Positions 49,241 through 58,115 of a DNA stretch of 64,000 nucleotides are shown here, piece after piece. Position 1 is the first letter of the stretch. Each line of letters opens with the position of its first letter. The translations under genes and the position numbers were made by a program. The notes under the pieces are model-generated. The model was not told where the DNA came from. It saw only the letters and a list, made by a program, of their open reading frames with translations, and searched no databases. The stretch is from Lentisalinibacter salinarum. GTDB lineage: Bacteria > Pseudomonadota > Gammaproteobacteria > Steroidobacterales > Woeseiaceae. The DNA lies in the NCBI RefSeq assembly GCF_040706555.1, contig NZ_JAPDRH010000002.1:744001-808000 (forward strand). Direction: 5' to 3'.

Positions 49241-51792
49241 CCAGCCTCCGGCGCCAGTCCGCCATCCGCTTCTACCTGCGCCACCCCGGCCAGCTGGCGC
49301 TCGCCGTCGCCGGCATCGCGCTGGGCGTCGCCGTGGTGGTGGCCATCGACCTCGCCAATGCCGCCTCGCTGCGGGCGTTCGAGCTCTCCCGGGAGCTCAC
49401 CTCGAACCGGGCCAGCCATTACGTGGAGGCGGCGGGCGGCGCGCTGGACGAGTCGGTCTACACCCGGATCAAGACCGGCGTCGGGCTCGACCTCGCCGCT
49501 CCGGTGGTGGAAGGCCGGGTGCTGCTGCCCGCGCACGGGGATCGCTCGGTGCGTCTGCTGGGCGTCGATCCGGTCGCGGAACTCGCCTTCGACGATGCCC
49601 TGCAGCTGGTCCAGCGAGGGGTCCGGCGCCAGGCCGACGACGGCGGGCTGGACATACGGCCACTGATCGCCGAGCCGGGCGCGGTCCTGCTGCCGAAGGC
49701 GTTCGCCGCCTCTCTCGGGCTCGCCGCGGGGGACGAATTCACCGTCACGGCCAGGGACGTGGCCCACCAGCTGCGCGTCCGCGGCATCGTCGTGCTGGAG
49801 GCCGGCCGCGGCTCCGGCGAATCGGGGCCCGTCATCGCCGACATCAGCACCGCCCAGGAGGTGCTGGGCCGGGTGGGCGAACTGAGCCGCATCGAACTGG
49901 CCCTGCCCGGGGACACGCCTGAGGACATGGCGGAGCGTGTGGCCGACGCCCTGCCGCCGGGCGCGACGCTGGTCCCGGCCGGCTCCAGCGACGACGTCAC
50001 GGGCGAGATGCTCCGCGCCTTCCGCATCAACCTGACCGCGCTCAGCCTGCTGGCTCTGGTGGTGGGCATGCTGTTGATTTACGCCACCATGTCGTTCGCG
50101 GTGGTGCGCCGTCGCCGGAGCCTCGGCACGCTGCGCGCCCTCGGCGCCACCCGGGGCGACGTGGCCGGCGATGTGCTGGCGGAGAGCCTCGTGCTCGGGC
50201 TGGTCGCCACCGCCGCAGGCCTCGCGCTCGGCTGGGCACTGTCCCGGTCGCTCACCGACCTGGTGCTGGCCACCATCAACGACCTCTACTTCACCGCCCG
50301 GGTCAGCCCGGACGGGATCGCCTGGTTTCCCTTCGTCAAGGCGGGCGTGCTCGGGGTCGGCGCGACGGTGATCGCCGCGCTGCGCCCGGCGATGGAGGCG
50401 GCCGGCGAGCCGCCGCGCGCCGCCATGACCGAGATCGCCCGGGAGCGCAGCATGCAGCAGCGCTTCAGGGCCGGTCCCGCCGTGGCGGTCGTCGCCTTCC
50501 TGGGGGCGGCGGCGCTGATCGCCTGGCCAGGCGCCGGGCTGGTGCCGGCCTTCGCCGGGCTGTTCCTGGTGCTGGCGGGCTATGCGCTGCTGGTGCCGCC
50601 GGCCACCGGACGACTGCTGGCCGGCGGCCAGGCGGCAGGCGGCCGGCGCCTCGGTCTGCCGGTCAGGATGGCCATACGGGGCGCGGCAGCCTCGCTGTCG
50701 CGCACCGGCCTCGCGGTCACGGCGCTGGCGGTGGCCGTGGCCACCGTGGTAGGCATCGGCGTCATGATCGACAGTTTCCGGGGCAGCGTCACCCGCTGGC
50801 TGGACGAGTCGCTCATCGCCGATTACTACCTGATCACCGAGGGCGCCGGCGAGCAGGGCTTCACCCGGGCGGAGATCGAGCGGCTGGCCGCCATCGACGG
50901 CGTGGCCGGCACCAGCCTGTCGCGCACCATCACCCTGCCGACGGCGGAAGGTGACGTGGCGGTGCGCGCCGCGAAGGCCGGGCCGCGCGGCTACGGCGAG
51001 ACACTGGTCGCGGGCGACCCGGAGACCGCCTTCGCGGCGATGGAGGCGGGCGAAGGCATCCTCCTGGCCGAGGCGTTCGCCGGCCTGCGGGGACTCGAAG
51101 CGGGCGACACGCTGACCCTGCCGACGGCGCAGGGACAACGCGCGTTCGCCGTACTCGGTGTCTTCCGCGACTATCGCACCGCCGGCAGCTCGGCCATGCT
51201 GCCCTACGACGTGGCGGCCGACCTGTGGGGCTACAGGAAGCCCTACGGTGTCGGCATCTACCGGGAACCCGACGCGGACCGACAGGTCATCGAGCAGGCG
51301 CTCGGCGCCTTCGCGGCCGAGCGCGGCGACGTGAGCCTTGCGGCCAACGAGGATATCCGCAAGGTCACCCTGAACGTGTTCGACCGCACCTTCGAGATCA
51401 CCGGCGTGCTGCGCCTGCTGGCCGGCATCATCGCCTTCTTCGGCATCCTGAGTGCCCTGCTGGCCCTGCAGCTCGAGCGGAACCGGGAAGTGGCGACGCT
51501 GCGCGCCATCGGCTATACCCGCGGCCAGACCGGGGCCAACTCGCTGGCTCAAACCACACTGCTGGGCCTGGTTTCGGGACTGCTCGCGCTGCCCCTCGGC
51601 GTGGCGCTGGCCGCGCTGCTGATCTACGTCATCAACCAGCGTTCCTTCGGCTGGACCATGGGCTTCGTGGTGGCGCCGGGGCAGCTCGTCACCGGCATCG
51701 TGCTCGCGGTGGCAGCCGCCTTCCTCGCCGGGCTCTATCCGGCCCGACGGCTGGCCGGCCAGCCCATCGCGGCCAACCTGCGCGGGGAATGA
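49237..51792 (+). CDS. ABC transporter permease with duplicated FtsX domains (AttF/G-like)
   Basis: 851 aa from a GTG overlapping the ATPase stop. An N-terminal helix (QLALAVAGIALGVAVVVAIDLA) precedes a large periplasmic domain. Then come FtsX-type segments (LLALVVGMLLIYATMSFAVVRRRRSLGTLRALGATRG with its EAA-like loop), a second helix and periplasmic domain, and a second FtsX block (GIIAFFGILSALLALQLERNREVATLRAIGYTRGQ). The duplicated layout matches the permease of Att/MacB-like machines that push substrates across the outer face. Cargo unknown. Confidence 0.9.
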   Translation: MTSLRRQSAIRFYLRHPGQLALAVAGIALGVAVVVAIDLANAASLRAFELSRELTSNRASHYVEAAGGALDESVYTRIKTGVGLDLAAPVVEGRVLLPAHGDRSVRLLGVDPVAELAFDDALQLVQRGVRRQADDGGLDIRPLIAEPGAVLLPKAFAASLGLAAGDEFTVTARDVAHQLRVRGIVVLEAGRGSGESGPVIADISTAQEVLGRVGELSRIELALPGDTPEDMAERVADALPPGATLVPAGSSDDVTGEMLRAFRINLTALSLLALVVGMLLIYATMSFAVVRRRRSLGTLRALGATRGDVAGDVLAESLVLGLVATAAGLALGWALSRSLTDLVLATINDLYFTARVSPDGIAWFPFVKAGVLGVGATVIAALRPAMEAAGEPPRAAMTEIARERSMQQRFRAGPAVAVVAFLGAAALIAWPGAGLVPAFAGLFLVLAGYALLVPPATGRLLAGGQAAGGRRLGLPVRMAIRGAAASLSRTGLAVTALAVAVATVVGIGVMIDSFRGSVTRWLDESLIADYYLITEGAGEQGFTRAEIERLAAIDGVAGTSLSRTITLPTAEGDVAVRAAKAGPRGYGETLVAGDPETAFAAMEAGEGILLAEAFAGLRGLEAGDTLTLPTAQGQRAFAVLGVFRDYRTAGSSAMLPYDVAADLWGYRKPYGVGIYREPDADRQVIEQALGAFAAERGDVSLAANEDIRKVTLNVFDRTFEITGVLRLLAGIIAFFGILSALLALQLERNREVATLRAIGYTRGQTGANSLAQTTLLGLVSGLLALPLGVALAALLIYVINQRSFGWTMGFVVAPGQLVTGIVLAVAAAFLAGLYPARRLAGQPIAANLRGE

Positions 51793-52955
51793 ACATGGCG
51801 GCAGCGCGTCACATCGCCCTCGTCCTCGCCGCGGCGCTGCTGGCGGGCGGCTGCGACTCCTCGCCCACCGAACACGCGGCCGATGACAGCTCGAATGTCA
51901 CCACGTTCCTCGGCAGCGCGGAGGACGACGCCCGTTTTGCCCGCGCGGATGCGCCCCGGGAGTTCCGTTTCCCGGAAGACCACGGCGCCCATCCCGATTA
52001 CCGCACCGAGTGGTGGTACCTCACCGGCAACCTGGAGACCGCGGCGGGCCGGCATTTCGGCTTCCAGATGACCTTCTTCCGTTTCGGCATCGACGCCGCG
52101 CCGCCCGAGCGGCCTTCGGCTTGGGCCACCGACCAGCTCTGGATGGCGCACTTCGCGGTGACCGACACCGAAGCCGGCGAATTCCATGCCGACGAGAAGT
52201 TCGAGCGCCAGGCGCTCGGACTGGCGGGCGCCGAGACGGCGCCGTTCCGTGTCTGGCTCGACGACTGGGAACTCGCGAGCGCCGGCGACGCCGACGGGTT
52301 CCCGCTGCGCCTCGTGGCCGACGGCGGCGGCTTCGCGCTGGATCTGGGCATCGACGAAGGCAAGCCGCTGGTGCTGCAGGGCGAGGACGGGCTCGACCCG
52401 AAGGGCCCGGAGCCGGGCAATGCCTCCTATTACTATTCCTTCACCCGACTGCCCGCCGAGGGCCGACTGCGCATCGGGGATACCGAACACGCCGTCGACG
52501 GTCTCGTGTGGATCGACCGGGAATGGAGCACCAGCGTGCTCGGCCCCGGCGTGGAGGGCTGGAACTGGTTCGCCATCCAGCTCGACGACGGGTACGACCT
52601 CATGTATTACCGCCTGCGGCAGACCGATGGCGGCACCGCGCCCTATTCCGGCGGCATCCTGGTGGATCCGGACGGCGGAGTCGCCGCCCGCTACGGCGCC
52701 GACCAGGCACGGCTGGAGGCGACCGGCTACTGGACGAGCCCGGAGACGGGGGTCCGCTATACGGTGGCCTGGCGCCTGCAGGTGCCCCACCTGGGCATCG
52801 ACCTCGCCGTAACCCCGCGCATGCCCGGGCAGGAACTCGATCTCTCCGTGCGCTACTGGGAAGGCGCCATCACCGTCGACGGCGAACGTGACGGCACCCC
52901 GGTCACTGGCGTAGGGTATGCGGAACACGCCGGCGTCTCTGCTCGGGGGGAGTAA
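51789..52955 (+). CDS. AttH/carotenoid-1,2-hydratase-like lipoprotein
   Basis: 388 aa, start overlapping the permease stop (ATGA). A lipoprotein signal (HIALVLAAALLAGGC) anchors it. The body is the lipocalin-like AttH/CrtC-type fold: FRFPEDHGAHPDYRTEWWYLTGNLE, GFQMTFFRFGID, WMAHFAVTDTEAGEFH, VWIDREWSTSVLGPGVEGWNWFAIQLDDGYDLMYYRLRQ. The first block is highly diagnostic. In Agrobacterium AttH belongs to an AttEFGH ABC system affecting attachment. Here the same order (ATPase, permease, lipoprotein) is seen; the ligand is probably hydrophobic. Confidence 0.88.
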   Translation: MNMAAARHIALVLAAALLAGGCDSSPTEHAADDSSNVTTFLGSAEDDARFARADAPREFRFPEDHGAHPDYRTEWWYLTGNLETAAGRHFGFQMTFFRFGIDAAPPERPSAWATDQLWMAHFAVTDTEAGEFHADEKFERQALGLAGAETAPFRVWLDDWELASAGDADGFPLRLVADGGGFALDLGIDEGKPLVLQGEDGLDPKGPEPGNASYYYSFTRLPAEGRLRIGDTEHAVDGLVWIDREWSTSVLGPGVEGWNWFAIQLDDGYDLMYYRLRQTDGGTAPYSGGILVDPDGGVAARYGADQARLEATGYWTSPETGVRYTVAWRLQVPHLGIDLAVTPRMPGQELDLSVRYWEGAITVDGERDGTPVTGVGYAEHAGVSARGE

Positions 52956-53035
52956 GCGCCGGCGACAGGAGGGGAAACGACCGAACCGGGACCCAGTTCA
53001 CAGGCTGTGGGCGACACCCGGCGTAGGTTGACGTA

Positions 53036-53239
53036 ATGACTGTCGGCAAAGCCATGACCGTCGTATGCTGCCTCGCCCTGGCGGGCTGTGCGGGCGGGAA
53101 CGCCTGGACGCACGCCACCACGGCGAGGACGGCCGCCGCCTGTCCCAGCGGCACCGTGAAGTACTGCGAGAGCCTGTTCGAGAAGCCGGGCTCCGGCCCG
53201 CGCGGCTGCGGCTGCGCGGAGATGCCGGGCGGCCGCTGA
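53036..53239 (+). CDS. Small cysteine-rich lipoprotein
   Basis: 67 aa. The signal (AMTVVCCLALAGC) ends in a lipobox. The mature part has four cysteines in the pattern ACPSGTVKYCESLFEKPG, RGCGCAEM, which could hold two disulfides or a metal. No family recognised. It is isolated between the AttH-like gene and mtnA. Ribosome site modest (AGG at ten bases). Confidence 0.55.
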   Translation: MTVGKAMTVVCCLALAGCAGGNAWTHATTARTAAACPSGTVKYCESLFEKPGSGPRGCGCAEMPGGR

Positions 53240-53436
53240 GCGGCGACGACGAGGGGGAGAGAGACCGCCGGATGCGGCGGTCACGGGGTTCTGCGGCCGG
53301 CCTCCACGCCCGCTTCGGCCATGCTCACGAAGCGCGGCGCCTGATTTGTGCCGTCCCGTCGCCGACGTTATCGTAACGATCCCGACAGGTGCCGCGGCCA
53401 TCCGGCCGCCGCCCGAACGCATCCGCACGAACCGTT

Positions 53437-54576
<1,140 letters not shown>

Positions 54577-54587
54577 GGCCCGGCGCG

Positions 54588-55205
54588 ATGACGGCGACCG
54601 GCCCCATCGACGAGGGCTATACCAAATACGAGGTCGCCTGGCGCCCGGCCCCCGCGCTGCCCGCCGACTTGGTCCGCGACCTGAACGACTGCCGCAACCG
54701 CCTGTACGACGCGGGCCTCGTGGGCTACTACGCCGAGCACGGCGTCGGCTACGGCAACCTGAGCATCCGCGGCCCGGACCCCGGCACGTTCATCATCAGC
54801 GGCACCCAGACCGGCCATATCCCGCGCACCGACGCGAGCCACTACGCCCTGGTGACCGACTACGACATCGATGCCAACCGGGTCGCCTGCGAGGGCCCGA
54901 TCCAGGCCTCCTCCGAAGCCCTCACCCACGCCGCCATCTACGAACTGGACCCGGCCATCCGCGCCATCGCCCACGTGCACAGCGGCGACCTGTGGCGGCG
55001 GCTGAAGGGCCGCATCCCGACCACCGCGCCGGACGTACCCTACGGCACGCCGGAGATGGCCCGGGAGTTCCGCCGCCTGTACGAGCAGACCGTCTTCGCC
55101 AGCTCCGGCGTAGCGGTGATGGGCGGCCACGAGGAAGGCCTGGTCGCCTTCGGCGCCACCATCGAGGAAGCCACCGACCGCCTGCTGGCCCTCACCCCCC
55201 CGTAG
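54588..55205 (+). CDS. Class II aldolase/adducin-family enzyme, methylthioribulose-phosphate acting
   Basis: 205 aa. The family pattern GLVGYYAEHGVGYGNLSIRGPDPGTFIISGTQTG precedes the zinc-binding HVHSGDLW; a further His pair follows (GGHEEGLV). It is 12 bases after mtnA on the same strand. It could be MtnB, which dehydrates methylthioribulose-1-phosphate, or the Ald2-type aldolase of the dihydroxyacetone-phosphate shunt that cleaves it; sequence alone does not decide. No mtnC, mtnD or mtnK is next to it. The stop codon TAG is the TAG of a REP element. Confidence 0.85.
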   Translation: MTATGPIDEGYTKYEVAWRPAPALPADLVRDLNDCRNRLYDAGLVGYYAEHGVGYGNLSIRGPDPGTFIISGTQTGHIPRTDASHYALVTDYDIDANRVACEGPIQASSEALTHAAIYELDPAIRAIAHVHSGDLWRRLKGRIPTTAPDVPYGTPEMAREFRRLYEQTVFASSGVAVMGGHEEGLVAFGATIEEATDRLLALTPP

Positions 55206-55224
55206 GAGGGCCTTCAGGCCCGAT
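55202..55224. repeat. REP element (GTAG class), forward copy
   Basis: Identical over 23 bases to the unit at 24756-24778. Its GTAG supplies the stop codon of the class II aldolase gene. The first 23 bases fold on GGGCC-TTCA-GGCCC. Confidence 0.9.
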
Positions 55225-55243
55225 CCGGCTTTCTGTTGGCGTA

Positions 55244-55387
55244 GGCCCGCCATCGGCTGGGGTGGACTGCTGGGGACGCTCAGTCGGACGTCCTGTCCTC
55301 CTTCGCTTCGGCCGGGCCTCCTTCCCGCCGTCATGGCTCCAGTCGGCCCGGACGACCCCGGCAGCCCACCCCAGCCGCTGATGGGCC
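55244..55387. repeat. Long imperfect inverted repeat between two REP elements
   Basis: Arms 55244-55275 and 55356-55387 share a nearly complete complementary core (GGCTGGGGTGG with CCACCCCAGCC, then CTGC and GGGG matches with few changes). The 80-base loop holds no gene. No coding frame spans 55206-55493. Confidence 0.75.
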
Positions 55388-55404
55388 CGTAGCCGAGAGG
55401 CTTG

Positions 55405-55435
55405 GCGCCAGTCAGCAGGCGCTACTGACTGGCGC
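55405..55435. repeat. Perfect 11-bp inverted repeat
   Basis: GCGCCAGTCAG and CTGACTGGCGC flank a nine-base loop, just right of the long inverted repeat. No T tract follows on either strand, so it is not a typical terminator. Confidence 0.75.
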
Positions 55436-55474
55436 TTCCTTCACGCCACCGCATGACGGCCACAAAAGAAGGGG

Positions 55475-55497
55475 ATCGGGCCTGAAGGCCCTCCTAC
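55475..55497. repeat. REP element (GTAG class), inverted copy
   Basis: Exact reverse complement of the unit at 55202-55224. Its GTAG supplies the stop codon of the minus-strand hydrolase gene. The two copies therefore bound the 250-base structured spacer. Confidence 0.9.
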
Positions 55498-56195
55498 GGC
55501 TTTGTGCCCAGGGTGGTGGCGATGACGCGCCAGACCGCCGGATTGAAGCCGAGGCCGAGATGGGAGCCCGGCACGCGGACGTTGCGGGCCTGGGGGTTGT
55601 AGCGGTCGATGGACGCGCGCCAGGAGACGACGCCGTCGGACCTGCTGTAGATCGAGGTGACCGGGCACTGGATGCCTTGCATGTTGCGCTCGTGCACGGC
55701 TATCTCGAAGCGGTCCAGGTCCAGGTTCTCGCGCTTCGCGAACTCTTCGCCGACCCGGGTGTACTTCGGCCCGCCCACGATCGGCGTACCCATGGTGATG
55801 ACCTCGCGCACGAGTTCGGGGGCCTCTCGCGCGATCTCGCGCATGACCACACCGCCGAGGCTCCAGCCGATCAGCGTCACGGTTTCGCCGGTGGACTCGT
55901 GCAGTTCCCGCACGTGCTCCTTCAGCGTGGCGACGTACTTCGAAACCTTGCCCCGGTTGCGACCGAGCCCCCAGTGGTGCACGTCGTAGCCCAGGCATTT
56001 CAGGTAGCGGTACAGCGGGTACATCGAGACGTCACTGGCGCCGTAGCCCGGCGCGAGCACGACCGGCCGGCCGTCGCCGCGAGGTACGAACGTGATCCAG
56101 GGCCAGAAGGCCGCGAGGCTGAGCCCCTCCAGCGGCGCGCGGGCCTCGAGCAGGCCCAGCAGGGGCGGCGGCGGCGAGATGGTGGTCTGGTTCAT
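55494..56195 (-). CDS. Alpha/beta hydrolase, probable lipase/esterase
   Basis: 233 aa. The fold is seen in RPVVLAPGYGASDVSMYPLYRYLKCLGYDVHHWGLGRN (oxyanion region), nucleophile elbow GWSLGGVV, and later SRSDGVVSW (acid) and GSHLGLGFNPAVW (His). The pattern resembles triacylglycerol-lipase-like and PGAP1-like hydrolases. No signal peptide. The stop codon lies in a REP element. Substrate unknown. Confidence 0.8.
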   Translation of the reverse strand: MNQTTISPPPPLLGLLEARAPLEGLSLAAFWPWITFVPRGDGRPVVLAPGYGASDVSMYPLYRYLKCLGYDVHHWGLGRNRGKVSKYVATLKEHVRELHESTGETVTLIGWSLGGVVMREIAREAPELVREVITMGTPIVGGPKYTRVGEEFAKRENLDLDRFEIAVHERNMQGIQCPVTSIYSRSDGVVSWRASIDRYNPQARNVRVPGSHLGLGFNPAVWRVIATTLGTKP

Positions 56196-56258
56196 CGGGA
56201 GACTCCTCCTGGGCTGGCCGCTCGGACGTGGCCTGTGCGGGGATGATACCGCGTCTGC

Positions 56259-57098
56259 TCAGCCGGTCCGCGTCATCCGGCTGCCCAGCGCCTTCAGTGC
56301 CTGGACGATGATCCACAGAAAGGCCAGAGGCAGCAGGATGGTCTGCAGCACGAAGATGACGATGAGGTTGACGATGTGCTCGCTCGCGTTCGAGACGCGC
56401 AGCCGCAGGTCGTCCAGCCGCTGCTTCACGTTCATCGACTCCAGCGATTCGTCCAGCATGGCACCCAATCGCCCCATCATGGTCTCGCTCTCCGGCGCGG
56501 GCGGCGCGGCCTGCTCGTTCAGCTCCTCGATCTCCTCACGCGTGGTCTCCAGCGCCAGGGTCGCGGCCTCCTGCTCGGCCGCCAGGAACGTATCGAACAC
56601 CGCGTTGGTGCCAAGCACGAGCAGCGGCACGGCGAAACGCAGGAACAGCAGGATCAGCAGCAGGCGGACCGCCGCGCCGTCCCAGCGCCGCGCCTGCTCC
56701 GACGGCCACCAGATCACCGCCAGCGCCAGGGCGACGGCGGCCACCAGCGCCGCCGTGGTCCCCCACCAGCCGGTCATGCCGAGCAGCACGTTCTGTATGC
56801 CGAGGGAGGTGGAGGCCACCAGCATCACGCCGGCGAACTGTTCCACGAGGTCGTTGATGGGATCGAGTATCTGCCCGACGCCGAACGTCACGCCGACGCC
56901 GGCGGGCTCCACCGCCACCTCCGTGCCCTGGGCCACGGAGATGACCCCGTTCAGCGTCCTGGCCACGGCGAAGGTGACCAGCGCCCGCCTGAACGCGGCC
57001 TGAGCCTGCTCGTTGCCCACCTCGTCCAGTGTCCCGCTGAGGGCGGCGAACACGGCGAGCGCGGCGAGCAACGTGAGGAGGAGATTCCTTCTGAGCAT
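56259..57098 (-). CDS. Membrane protein of unknown function with coiled-coil segment
   Basis: 279 aa from MLRRNLLLTLLAALAVFAAL, a likely signal/anchor. Further hydrophobic helices are FAGVMLVASTSLGIQNVLLG, WWGTTAALVAAVALALAVIWW, AVRLLLILLFLRFAVPLLVLG and a C-terminal IVNLIVIFVLQTILLPLAFLWIIVQ. Between these are charged stretches with coiled-coil character (TREEIEELNEQAAPPAPESETMMGRLG). No family recognised with confidence. It lies between two hydrolases on different strands. Confidence 0.65.
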   Translation of the reverse strand: MLRRNLLLTLLAALAVFAALSGTLDEVGNEQAQAAFRRALVTFAVARTLNGVISVAQGTEVAVEPAGVGVTFGVGQILDPINDLVEQFAGVMLVASTSLGIQNVLLGMTGWWGTTAALVAAVALALAVIWWPSEQARRWDGAAVRLLLILLFLRFAVPLLVLGTNAVFDTFLAAEQEAATLALETTREEIEELNEQAAPPAPESETMMGRLGAMLDESLESMNVKQRLDDLRLRVSNASEHIVNLIVIFVLQTILLPLAFLWIIVQALKALGSRMTRTG

Positions 57099-57239
57099 GG
57101 ATGCGTATCCCGGGCCCTGTGCGGCGAAGGTCCGGCCGAAACCCGGCGTCCAGTGTAGGGAGCCGGACCGCAAAAATACAGCGGGGGCAAGGGCCCGGAA
57201 CTGCAGTGGAGAGGCCGGGCCTTCTGCTATTCTCGCCCC

Positions 57240-58115
57240 ATGGCCGAGTTCACCGAACTGCCCTGCGGCGCTGCCGACGGGGCCACGTCCACGCTCGTCG
57301 CCCACGAGCCCGACGGTCTCGCCGCCGAGGCGCCGGTCTTCCTGGTCACGCCGGCGATGGCGCTGGCGGGCAGCTTCTACCGGCCGCTCGCCGCGCCCAT
57401 GGCCGCCGCCGGGCTGCGCCTGGTCGCCATGGACCTGCGCGGGCACGGCACCAGCAGCGTCCGTCCGGATCGGCACACCGACTTCGGCTACCGGGAACTG
57501 CTGGAGCTGGACTGGCCCGCCGCCATCGCCACGGTGCGCGAGCGTTATCCGGCGGCGCCGCTCGCCCTGCTCGGCCACAGCCTCGGCGGACAGGTGAGCC
57601 TGCTCTATGCCGGCGCCAACCCGGGCAGCGTGGCCGCCGTCGTCACGGTGGCCACCGGTTCCATCTGGTGGCGCGCGTTCCCGGCGCCACGGCGCTACCT
57701 CTTCCTGCTGGCTACCCAGTTCATCGCCGCGGCCGGCAGGGTGCTGGGCAGCTACCCGGGCCATCGACTCGGCTTCGGCGGCCGGGAAGCCCGCAGCCTG
57801 GTGGGCGACTGGGCGCATCAGGCCCGCACCGGCCGTTATCGGGCGAAGGACTCCGACACCGATTACGAGGCGGCGCTGGGGGAGATGCGCGAGCCCGCGC
57901 TCCTGATCTCCGTGGCGGGTGACGACTTCGCTCCCGCCTCGGCGGCCGATCACCTGGCGTCGAAGCTGCCGCCGGAGAAAACGACGCGGCTGCATCTGGA
58001 CGACGCGGTATTCCGCGAGTCGAGCAATGCCCACTTCGGCTGGGTGAAGCGCCCCGGTCCCGTCGTGGATGCGATCGCGGGCTGGATGGCAGACAGCGGA
58101 ATAACCCGACCGTGA
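57240..58115 (+). CDS. Alpha/beta-fold hydrolase
   Basis: 291 aa. Motifs: VFLVTPAMALAGSFYRPLAAPMAAAGLRLVAMDLRGHGTS, nucleophile GHSLGGQVSLLY, acid region LISVAGDDFAPASAADHL and His in SNAHFGWVKRPGPV. No signal peptide. Typical soluble esterase or lysophospholipase-like enzyme. Its stop overlaps the GTG start of the SLC13 carrier, so they are translated together, which suggests a linked substrate. Confidence 0.85.
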   Translation: MAEFTELPCGAADGATSTLVAHEPDGLAAEAPVFLVTPAMALAGSFYRPLAAPMAAAGLRLVAMDLRGHGTSSVRPDRHTDFGYRELLELDWPAAIATVRERYPAAPLALLGHSLGGQVSLLYAGANPGSVAAVVTVATGSIWWRAFPAPRRYLFLLATQFIAAAGRVLGSYPGHRLGFGGREARSLVGDWAHQARTGRYRAKDSDTDYEAALGEMREPALLISVAGDDFAPASAADHLASKLPPEKTTRLHLDDAVFRESSNAHFGWVKRPGPVVDAIAGWMADSGITRP

